Positions 14,333 through 20,471 of a stretch of DNA of 20,471 bases are shown in pieces. The stretch covers positions 1-20,471 of the forward strand of contig JBIKNC010000058.1 of the NCBI GenBank assembly GCA_044358925.1, in the 5' to 3' direction. Origin of the DNA: Rohdeia sp044358925. GTDB taxonomy: Bacteria > Planctomycetota > UBA1135 > GCA-002686595. The notes under the pieces were generated by a model, which was not told where the DNA came from, ran no database searches, and saw nothing but the letters and a program-made list of their open reading frames with translations. Position numbers and translations under genes: made by a program. Position 1 is the first letter of the stretch. Every line of letters begins with the position of its first letter.

Positions 14333-15889
14333 ATGGCGAAGAAGCTCCTCCTCGACGGTCGTTCGCTCGTTCTCGAAGACCTCCATCCGCTGCTGACTGG
14401 CGAAGAACTCGCGATCGGCATCGCGCCGGAAGCGAAGAAGGCCGTCCTGCGCGCGCGCAAGTTGGTCGACGACGCGGTCGCGCGCGGCGACGTCGTGTAC
14501 GGACTCACGACCGGCTTCGGGCGTCTCAAGAACGTCGCGATCCAAGCGGCGGACCTCGAGGAGCTGCAGACCAATCTCGTGCTCTCGCACTGCTGCGGCA
14601 TGGGCCCGGCGCTGCCGATCGACGAAGTGCGCGCGATCATGCTGCTGCGCATCAACGGTCTGTCGCGTGGCCACTCGGGTGTGCGGCTCGAGCTCTTGGA
14701 AGCGTGGATCCGTCTGTTCGACGCCGGCTTCACGCCGGTCGTGCCGCAACAGGGTTCGGTCGGTGCGTCGGGCGACCTCGCGCCGCTCTCGCACCTGTGT
14801 GCGGCGACGATGGGCGTCGGCAGGGCGTACGTGCCGGACGGCAAGGGCGGCTGGCGCGAGATGGCGGCCGCCGCTGCGCTGAAGAAGGTCGGCGCGGAGA
14901 AGATCGTGCTGCGCGCGAAGGAAGGGCTCGCGCTGATCAACGGCACCGAAGTGATGAAGGGCATCGGTGCGCTGGCCGTGTTGCGCGCGCAGAACCTCTC
15001 GAAGGCGGCCGACGTGCTCGCGGCGCTCTCGCTCGAAGCGCTGTTCGGCAGTGCGCAGCCGTTCGACGCGCGCTTCGCGGAACTCAAGAACAGCGCCGGC
15101 CACGCGCGCGCCGCCGCGAACGTGCGCGCCTGTCTGGCGGACAGTCAAGTGCTGTCGAGTCACGTCGATTGCGACCGCGTGCAGGATCCGTACTCGCTGC
15201 GCTGCGTGCCGCAGATCCACGGTGCGTTCAAGACCGCGCTCGAACACGTGACGAGCGTCATGGCGGGGGAGATCGACTCGGTCACCGACAACCCGATCCT
15301 GTTCCCCGACACCGGCGAGGTCGTCAGCGCCGGGCAGTTCCACGGGCAGCCGATCTCGCTCGCGATGGACTACCTCGCGCTGGCCGCGTGCACCGTCGCA
15401 AACGTGTCGGAGCGGCGCATCGAACAGCTCGTCAATCCCGACCTCTCGCGCCTGCCGGCCTTCCTGACGCCGAAGCCGGGCCTCAACTCGGGCTTCATGA
15501 TCGCGCAGGTCGCCGCGGCTTCGCTCGCGAGCGAGAACAAGTCGCTCGCACATCCGGCGTCGGTCGACACGGTCCCGACGAGCGCCAACCAGGAGGACCA
15601 CGTGTCGATGGGCACGACGGCGGCGCGCAAGGCGCGTGCGATCCTCGACAACGTCGAACACGTGCTCGCGATCGAGTGGTTGTGTGCCGCACAGGGCCGC
15701 GACTTCCACCAGGAGTTCCGCGCCGGCCGCGGCGCGCAGGCCGCGCACGATCTGCTGCGCGAGCACGTGAAGACGCTGGGGCGCGATCGATACCTCGCGA
15801 CCGACATCGCCAAGGCGCGCGAGCTGCTGCGCAGCGGCGAACTCGTGCGGCGTGTCGAACGGGCGCTGCGAGCGCCGCTGCTGGCCTGA
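14333..15889 (+). CDS. hutH: Histidine ammonia-lyase
   Basis: A 518-residue enzyme that removes ammonia from L-histidine to give urocanate, the first step of histidine breakdown, in the cytoplasm. The electrophilic MIO cofactor forms from Ala145-Ser146-Gly147 in GSVGASGDLAPLSH. Other family landmarks are YGLTTGFG (active-site Tyr), NLVLSHCCG, the substrate-binding RVQDPYSLRC segment, SVTDNP and the C-terminal SANQEDHVSMG. The length is close to the ~510 residues of characterised HutH. The SH in NLVLSH and the QEDH motif favour histidine over phenylalanine or tyrosine lyases, though a MIO aminomutase is not excluded. hutU, hutI and hutG are not in the window, so the pathway must be completed elsewhere. 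ATG 14333 has a purine-rich ribosome site. The envelope protein gene begins 9 nt after its stop. Confidence 0.92.
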   Translation: MAKKLLLDGRSLVLEDLHPLLTGEELAIGIAPEAKKAVLRARKLVDDAVARGDVVYGLTTGFGRLKNVAIQAADLEELQTNLVLSHCCGMGPALPIDEVRAIMLLRINGLSRGHSGVRLELLEAWIRLFDAGFTPVVPQQGSVGASGDLAPLSHLCAATMGVGRAYVPDGKGGWREMAAAAALKKVGAEKIVLRAKEGLALINGTEVMKGIGALAVLRAQNLSKAADVLAALSLEALFGSAQPFDARFAELKNSAGHARAAANVRACLADSQVLSSHVDCDRVQDPYSLRCVPQIHGAFKTALEHVTSVMAGEIDSVTDNPILFPDTGEVVSAGQFHGQPISLAMDYLALAACTVANVSERRIEQLVNPDLSRLPAFLTPKPGLNSGFMIAQVAAASLASENKSLAHPASVDTVPTSANQEDHVSMGTTAARKARAILDNVEHVLAIEWLCAAQGRDFHQEFRAGRGAQAAHDLLREHVKTLGRDRYLATDIAKARELLRSGELVRRVERALRAPLLA

Positions 15890-15898
15890 CGGTTCGTC

Positions 15899-16582
15899 AT
15901 GAAACACGTCGCCGCACTCGTCGTCGTCGCGCTGCACGCGCTGCTCGCCTCGTGTGCGTCGAGCACGGCAGCGGGGCCCGTGCGCGCGCAAGGCGACGGC
16001 TTCTCACGCGATCCGTGGGGTTGGGAGGCGGACGACGGCTGGAACGAGCGCGCCGCGTTCCACATGGCGCAGCGTGAGTTTCGGGACGGCTCCATCGGCG
16101 ACGGCGACGACCACTTCGGACTCGGCCTCGAACTCGCCGGTGAGCCGTACGACGCGTGGATCGGCCTCGAGTTCGGCCTCTTCACCAGTTCGAGTCTCGC
16201 GCAATGGTCGCGCTGGGGGCCGGTGTTCAGCGGTCTCGACGACGACGACCTCGACATCGGCGCCGCGGAGTCGCGTTCGTTCGAACTCTCGCTCGGCGCG
16301 CACAAGGAAGTGCGCCCGTTCGGCGGACCGGTCGCACTCACGTTCGGGTCGGGCGCGGCGCTGCTCGAACTCGAAGAGGCTGAACTCGACGTCACGTTCA
16401 CGAGCGACGACGACGCCGACATCGGCTGGTACGGCCACTTCGGCATCCACTACGTGTTGGCCGCGCCCGGCCGGATCGGCATCGACGTGCGCATGCTCGA
16501 AGGCACTGAACACGAGTTGTCCGGTCGCACGCTCTCCGGCGACTACCGACAAATAGCCTTCGTGTTCAGCTTCTACTTCTGA
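15899..16582 (+). CDS. Small envelope protein, lipobox plus beta-barrel-like C-terminus
   Basis: A 227-residue exported protein. The N-terminal signal ends in a lipobox-like LASC (Cys19). The mature part has alternating hydrophobic/polar strands (DHFGLGLELAG, DAWIGLEFGLF, FELSLGAHKEV, VALTFGSGAALLEL, GRIGIDVRML) and ends in QIAFVFSFYF. A terminal aromatic strand like this is the recognition signal of outer-membrane beta-barrel proteins. It could be a small OmpW/OprF-N-like barrel; a barrel with a lipobox is unusual, so one of the two readings may be wrong. Acidic runs (DDDDLDIG, TSDDDADIG) fit surface loops. It lies 9 nt after hutH and is almost certainly cotranscribed with it. I do not recognise the exact family. 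Confidence 0.75.
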   Translation: MKHVAALVVVALHALLASCASSTAAGPVRAQGDGFSRDPWGWEADDGWNERAAFHMAQREFRDGSIGDGDDHFGLGLELAGEPYDAWIGLEFGLFTSSSLAQWSRWGPVFSGLDDDDLDIGAAESRSFELSLGAHKEVRPFGGPVALTFGSGAALLELEEAELDVTFTSDDDADIGWYGHFGIHYVLAAPGRIGIDVRMLEGTEHELSGRTLSGDYRQIAFVFSFYF

Positions 16583-16637
16583 TTGCGGGGTCGTTGATCG
16601 GTTGGGAGGATCAGAGTGGCGCGCGCGGCCGCGTCTT

Positions 16638-16657
16638 TACCCTCACGGGACCGTGAG
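16638..16657 (+). promoter_or_regulatory. Candidate dps promoter with overlapping palindromic operator
   Basis: A -10-like TACCCT (16638-16643) overlaps a palindrome with 7-bp perfect arms CTCACGG (16642-16648) and CCGTGAG (16651-16657) separated by 2 nt. The site would cover the -10 and start of transcription, a typical repressor position. The regulator is unknown. The leader before ATG 16751 would be about 100 nt. Confidence 0.4.
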
Positions 16658-16750
16658 CCACACTCCCGCGGGGATGCGCGCGGCGCGACTGCGGGCGCCC
16701 GCGTGTCCGCCTCTTCCGCTCCGGTCTTTCGCTCCTCCGAGACACTCGCC

Positions 16751-17191
16751 ATGACCAACGCCATCCAAGACGGACTGATTCTGCTCCAGGCCGACTACCA
16801 AGTGCTCTATCAGAAGATCCGCCACTACCACTGGAACGTGCGCGGACCGCAGTTCTTCCAGCTGCATCCGCACTTCGAGCAGATGTACCTGGCCACGGCG
16901 CTCAAGACGGACGCGGTCGCGGAGCGACTGCTCGCGCTGGGCGCGGCGCCGTTGCGCACGTATGCGTCGGTGCTCAAGATCGCACGCATCAAGGAGGACG
17001 CGAGCCTGCCGAACGCACAAGAGATGGTGCGCGCGCTGCACACCGATCTGCTCGCCGTGAACGTGCACTTGCGTGCGCTGGCCGAAGCCGCGCGGCAAGC
17101 CGAAGACAAGGCGACCGAGAACCTGGCCGACGGCTACGCCGACACGCAGGAGAAGGATGCCTGGATGCTGCGCGCCTTCCTCGAGGCGTGA
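16751..17191 (+). CDS. dps: Dps-like ferritin (DNA-starvation/stress protein)
   Basis: A 146-residue four-helix Dps protein that oxidises and stores iron using peroxide, forming a 12-subunit cage. All inter-subunit ferroxidase ligands are present in the right spacing: His27 (HYHWNVRG), His39, Glu43 (LHPHFEQMY), Asp54 and Glu58 (DAVAERL). These correspond to E. coli Dps His51, His63, Asp67, Asp78 and Glu82. With this start the Lys-rich N-terminal tail used by E. coli Dps for DNA binding is missing and the C-terminus ends right after the last helix, so iron storage without strong DNA binding is likely. An in-frame GTG at 16616 with GGGAGG upstream would add 45 Arg-rich residues; rare TTA and TCA codons there make this less likely. 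Its stop is 4 nt from the convergent ligase-like gene. Confidence 0.9.
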   Translation: MTNAIQDGLILLQADYQVLYQKIRHYHWNVRGPQFFQLHPHFEQMYLATALKTDAVAERLLALGAAPLRTYASVLKIARIKEDASLPNAQEMVRALHTDLLAVNVHLRALAEAARQAEDKATENLADGYADTQEKDAWMLRAFLEA

Positions 17192-17198
17192 CGCGTCA
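17189..17198. other. Palindrome formed by the facing stop codons of dps and the ligase-like gene
   Basis: TGACGCGTCA is a perfect 10-bp palindrome holding TGA of dps on the plus strand and TGA of the ligase-like gene on the minus strand, with only 4 nt between. There is no room for a conventional intrinsic terminator outside the coding sequences. Confidence 0.7.
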
Positions 17199-19385
17199 AC
17201 CGTCGAGCAACGCGCGCACGGCATCCACGAGCGCCGTGTGCACGGTAAGCGGCGGCGCGTTCGGATCGAGCTCCGGCAGCGCAGCGAGAGCGTTGCGCGC
17301 CGCCTCGGCACGACCTGCGAGGTACTCGGCGCCGGCGAGTTCGACGCGCGCGAGCGCGGACTCGCTGCCGTCCTTCACGAACGCGCGCACGGCTTGGCGC
17401 AACGACACCGCGGCTGCGGCGAGGTCGTTCGCGTCGAGGAACTGACGCGCCCACAGATGGTGGGCGAGGCCTTGTGCCAGATCGTCGTTGCGCTCGAGCC
17501 CGACCGCGTGGATCTCGCTCGGAGAGTTGGGGTCGAGTTCGAGCGCGAGGGCCGCGCGCGCCGGTTCGAGGCCCGCGGCGAGCAGCGTGCGCACGAGTGC
17601 GCGCCGCTCTTCGCCGACGAGGCGGCCGTCTTGCGCCAGGCGATCGAGCAACGCGCGCCCGGCGAGTGCGTCGCCGCGCGACAGTTCGAGGCGCGCGAGA
17701 TTCGAAAGGGCCGTGGGATGGTGCGGCGCGATCTCGATGGCGCGCGCCCACGCGCGACGGGCCTCGTCGATGTTGCCGCCGAGCAGCGCGATCAGCCCGT
17801 GGTCGACGAGTGCGGTGGGTGAGTTCGGCCGCGCCGCGCACTGGCGGTCGCTCGCGTTGGCGGCCAGGGCCAGGAAGCGGTCGCGCTCCACGCCGGCGCC
17901 CACGAACGCGAGTGCCTGCGCCTCGAGCATGTCGTTCGCGAGCGCGCTCGTGGGCGCCCAGGCGAGTGCGCGCTCGATCTCGGCGAGTGCGGAAGTGGCG
18001 TCCTCGGCGCGCAGCGGACCGTTGGCGTTCGCGACGACCTCGGTCGCGGCGGCGAGCGCCGCACCGTGGCGCCACAGCGCGAGTGCGGGCCACGCGGTGA
18101 CCAGCACGACGGCGAGCGCCGCGAAGCGCGCCGGCAGCGGAGCGCGTGCGCCGTCGCCGAGTCGCGCGCGCAGTGCTCCGACACACACCGCGGCTGCGAG
18201 TGCGCTCGCGACGTTGCAGAGCAGCGACGAGTGTGCGAGCGCCGCCGCGAGTGCACCGAGCACGGCGACGGCGAGTGCGCTCGTGTCGCCCGCGCCCGCG
18301 CCGGCATTCACCCCCGTCCGCAACGCGCGCAGCGCCGTCACGAGCACGAGCACGAGCAGCGCCGTCGCCGCCGCGCCGCCGAGCCAGCCGTACTCGACCC
18401 ACACGAGGAACCAGTCCTGGTGCGGATGTTCGACCGTCGTGTCCTCGCCGGACGCGGCGCTCTCGCGCGGGTCGCGGTGGGGCGGATAGACGGCGGCGAA
18501 CTGTCCCGGCCCAGCCCCGAGCGCTCCGCCTTCGGCGACGAGGCCGGGCAACGTCTGCCACACGAGGCGTCGCACCGTGGCGCCGCCGAGCTGTGACGAC
18601 GTGTCGACCGATGTGGAGGTGGGCACCACGCCGCTCTCACCGCGGCCGCCGAAGGATGCGACGAGGACGAAGAGCGCGAGGAGCGCTCCCGCTCCGCCGA
18701 GCATCACAGCGCGACCGTTCACTCGCGGCCACGGTGCGACGAGCGCCGCGCCGCCGAGCACGAGCGCCGCCGCGAGCAGTCCCGCGAGCACGGGCGCGAA
18801 CACGGCGTGCAACACGAAGGCCGCGAACGCCGCGCCGCCGAGCACTCGCGCGCCGCCGCGTTCGTGCGCGGCGAGCCACAGGCCGGCGAGCCCGCCGACG
18901 AGCGCGACGTGGTTCGTCGGGCCGACGTTGCCGAGGCGGCCCGCGAGTTCGAAGTGCGAGCCGAACAGCGCCGCCACGAGCGCCGCGCCCGCGTGCACGA
19001 GTCCGAGTGTCGCCGTGGCGCGGACGAGCGCCGCTCGTCCCACTCCGTCGAGGCTGGCGCCGACCACGAAACCGACGGCGAGCACCGCCGCTTGCAGCGC
19101 CGCGCGCCGCGCTTCGAACGTGTCGCTCGTGTTCGCGCCGGCGAGCCACACGACCAGCGGCAGCGCGAGCACCGCGAGGTGGCGCAACGCGATGCTCCCG
19201 CGGCTCGCCGCGACGAACGCGGCCGGTGCGAGCGCGAGCAGCACGAGTCCCGTCGCCGTCGCCGCCGGATCGGGATCGAAACGCGACAGCCACGCGTCCG
19301 TCGGCAGCGTGAGCAGCAGCGCCGGCAGCAGTGCGAGCCACGCGATCGGAGCCGTCGATGTTCGTGTGGGGGCGGCGTTCTGCAT
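17196..19385 (-). CDS. O-antigen ligase/polymerase-like membrane protein with TPR domain
   Basis: About 729 residues (ATG 19385; a GTG directly before it at 19388 is possible). Residues ~15-460 contain 10-12 membrane segments. A large periplasmic loop carries the Wzy_C-type features GLGAGPGQFA-like sequence (GALGAGPGQFAAVYPP) and EHPHQDWFLVWVEYGWLGG, as in WaaL, PglL and Wzy proteins. The remaining ~260 residues are TPR-like helical repeats, for example LLGGNIDEARRAWARAIEIAPHHPTALSNLARLEL. It probably joins or polymerises lipid-linked glycans on the outer face of the cytoplasmic membrane; lipid, protein or glycan acceptor cannot be told. It lies 74 nt downstream of ftsY with no promoter-like hexamer between, so read-through from ftsY is likely. 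Its stop codon forms a palindrome with that of dps. Confidence 0.84.
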   Translation of the reverse strand: MQNAAPTRTSTAPIAWLALLPALLLTLPTDAWLSRFDPDPAATATGLVLLALAPAAFVAASRGSIALRHLAVLALPLVVWLAGANTSDTFEARRAALQAAVLAVGFVVGASLDGVGRAALVRATATLGLVHAGAALVAALFGSHFELAGRLGNVGPTNHVALVGGLAGLWLAAHERGGARVLGGAAFAAFVLHAVFAPVLAGLLAAALVLGGAALVAPWPRVNGRAVMLGGAGALLALFVLVASFGGRGESGVVPTSTSVDTSSQLGGATVRRLVWQTLPGLVAEGGALGAGPGQFAAVYPPHRDPRESAASGEDTTVEHPHQDWFLVWVEYGWLGGAAATALLVLVLVTALRALRTGVNAGAGAGDTSALAVAVLGALAAALAHSSLLCNVASALAAAVCVGALRARLGDGARAPLPARFAALAVVLVTAWPALALWRHGAALAAATEVVANANGPLRAEDATSALAEIERALAWAPTSALANDMLEAQALAFVGAGVERDRFLALAANASDRQCAARPNSPTALVDHGLIALLGGNIDEARRAWARAIEIAPHHPTALSNLARLELSRGDALAGRALLDRLAQDGRLVGEERRALVRTLLAAGLEPARAALALELDPNSPSEIHAVGLERNDDLAQGLAHHLWARQFLDANDLAAAAVSLRQAVRAFVKDGSESALARVELAGAEYLAGRAEAARNALAALPELDPNAPPLTVHTALVDAVRALLDG

Positions 19386-19459
19386 CACGTTCGTGGCGCG
19401 TCGTCGACGCGGAAGGAGCGCCAGGCTTCCGACGATCCGCCTGCCGTTCGTTCACTCGC

Positions 19460-20386
19460 TCATTCGCGAACCGCCGCGTCCGACGACGACAGGATCGCGT
19501 CGACGAAGGCCTGCGGTTCGAACGGCTCGATCAGGTCGGCGGTCTCGCCGGTGCCGACGTAGCGCACCGGCAGACCGAGTTCGCGCTGGATCGCGAAGAG
19601 CGCCCCGCCGCGCGCCGTGCCGTCGAGTTTGGTGATCACGAGGCCCGTGACCTTCACCGCCGCCGTGAACAACTTGGCCTGTTGGATCGCGTTCTGACCG
19701 TTCGTGCCGTCGATCACGAGCAGCACGTCGTGCGGCGCACCTTCGAGTCGCCGCGCGATCACGCGCCGCACCTTCTCGAGCTCGGCCATCAGGTTGTTCT
19801 GCGTGTGCAGGCGACCCGCCGTGTCGATCAGCACGAGGTCCGCGCCGTGTTTCACACCGACGTCGACCGCTTCGAACGCGACCGCGGCCGGATCCGCGCC
19901 TTCGCCCTTGCGCACGAGCGTCGCTCCGGTGCGCTGCGCCCAGATCGCGAGTTGATCCGCGGCCGCGGCGCGGAACGTGTCACACGCGCCGATCACGACG
20001 CTGCCGCCGTACTCGCGCGCACGTTTGCTGAGCTTCGCGATCGTCGTCGTCTTGCCCGAGCCGTTCACACCGACCACGAGCACGACGTGCGGCTTCGTGG
20101 TCGGCATGATCTCGCCGCCGCGATCGAGGCGCGCCAGCAGATTGGCGCGCAGCGCAGCGCGCACGTCGTCTTCGCTCTTGAGTTCGCCGCGCGCGTGGCG
20201 CCGCGACAGGTCCTGCACCAGCTCACTCGCGAGCGCGCCGAGGTCCGAGCCGTACAGCATCTCCTCGATCGCGCCGAGCAGATCGGCGTCCATCGGGCGC
20301 CCGCCGCGGAACAGCGCGGAGAGCTTGTCGCCGATCGCGTCGCGCGTCTTCGCGAGGCGCTGTTTGAGACGGTCGAGGAGTCCCAT
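19460..20386 (-). CDS. ftsY: Signal recognition particle receptor FtsY
   Basis: A 308-residue SRP GTPase that receives ribosome-SRP complexes at the membrane for cotranslational insertion. The N domain fills residues ~1-90, then the G domain follows: P-loop GVNGSGKTTT (about 104-113), insertion-box DTFRAAAADQL, DTAGR (Asp188), TKLDGTARGG (about 250) and GTGETADLIEPF near the end. This order and the DTFRAAA/ARGGA signatures separate FtsY from Ffh. The acidic A domain of E. coli FtsY is absent; the protein begins directly with MGLLDRLKQRLAKTR, an amphipathic basic helix likely to be the membrane-targeting element, as in many bacteria. It starts 5 nt after the stop of the gene upstream, so it is in an operon. 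It is followed after 74 nt by the O-antigen-ligase-like gene. Confidence 0.95.
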   Translation of the reverse strand: MGLLDRLKQRLAKTRDAIGDKLSALFRGGRPMDADLLGAIEEMLYGSDLGALASELVQDLSRRHARGELKSEDDVRAALRANLLARLDRGGEIMPTTKPHVVLVVGVNGSGKTTTIAKLSKRAREYGGSVVIGACDTFRAAAADQLAIWAQRTGATLVRKGEGADPAAVAFEAVDVGVKHGADLVLIDTAGRLHTQNNLMAELEKVRRVIARRLEGAPHDVLLVIDGTNGQNAIQQAKLFTAAVKVTGLVITKLDGTARGGALFAIQRELGLPVRYVGTGETADLIEPFEPQAFVDAILSSSDAAVRE

Positions 20387-20391
20387 CGCGC

Positions 20392-20471
20392 TCAGGTCTT
20401 CGCGCCGGCGGTGTCGCCGGTGCCCGTGCCGCTCGCGTTCCCGAACTTCGGCACCCAGTAGCGCTCGCGGA
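20392..20471 (-). CDS. C-terminal end of an unidentified gene upstream of ftsY (partial)
   Basis: Reading the minus strand in from the right edge gives RERYWVPKFG followed by a Gly/Thr/Ala-rich tail ending in AGAKT and a TGA at 20394-20392. The stop lies 5 nt before ftsY ATG 20386, the spacing expected of an operon. The tail is low complexity, and too little is visible to name a family. It could be chance read-through, but the tight junction and ordinary codon use favour a real gene end. Confidence 0.5.
   Translation of the reverse strand, partial: RERYWVPKFGNASGTGTGDTAGAKT

Noticed and set aside
14333..15889. Complete histidine utilisation operon
   Set aside because: Only hutH is present; no hutU, hutI, hutG or regulator is seen on either side.
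12460..15991. Very long minus-strand open frames (875 and 911 codons) across the hutH region
   Set aside because: They overlap hutH and the 419-aa gene in other frames, are Arg/Ser/His-rich and lack any family signature; long antisense frames are expected at this GC content.
16595..16613. TGATC...GATCA hairpin as terminator of the hutH unit
   Set aside because: Only a 5-bp stem without a T tract; too weak to call.

Overview
The window is a very GC-rich stretch (about 70% by eye) of a bacterial chromosome, gene-dense, with 18 genes supported: 17 complete and one cut by the right edge. A planctomycete or close relative is the best guess. Pointers are a Tat-exported sugar isomerase-like TIM barrel, a large S9 peptidase lipoprotein, almost no Shine-Dalgarno sites, GTG starts, and an intergenic repeat built from GCAAAGGACGCAAAG units of a kind I remember from planctomycete and other environmental genomes. 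This assignment is an inference; no rRNA or species marker is present.

Layout. Positions 10-3118 (minus) hold a three-gene translationally coupled operon: two GT4-type glycosyltransferases and the Tat-exported isomerase-like protein. Diverging from it, 3254-7088 (plus) carries an ArsC/low-molecular-weight phosphatase-fold protein, a short-chain dehydrogenase and a lipoprotein prolyl oligopeptidase. Positions 7089-7528 are non-coding, between convergent genes: a probable terminator hairpin, then two inverted copies of a ~123-nt hairpin repeat around a 128-nt spacer. From 7529 to 14276 single genes alternate in strand: a third glycosyltransferase (-), an unrecognised 256-aa protein (+), a Wzx-like flippase (-), a membrane-anchored protein with carboxypeptidase-regulatory-like domains (+) and an unrecognised 419-aa protein (-). 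Positions 14333-17191 (plus) carry histidine ammonia-lyase, a small lipobox/beta-barrel-like envelope protein and a Dps ferritin-like protein. Positions 17196-20471 (minus) carry an O-antigen-ligase-like protein with a TPR tail, ftsY, and the C-terminal end of another gene.

Function together. Three glycosyltransferases, a flippase and a ligase/polymerase suggest that surface-glycan synthesis genes are dispersed here among housekeeping genes (ftsY, hutH, dps). No initiating phosphoglycosyltransferase, Wza or Wzc is visible. I see no tRNA, rRNA, CRISPR array, transposase, phage genes or defence genes.

The most interesting signals are: (1) a TANNNT -10-like hexamer exactly 8 or 9 nt before the start codon of four genes, suggesting leaderless mRNAs; (2) an ArsC-fold protein that keeps the catalytic Cys, Arg and Asp but has lost both redox cysteines; (3) the inverted duplication of the hairpin repeat; and (4) overlapping, opposed -10-like hexamers between the 419-aa gene and hutH.
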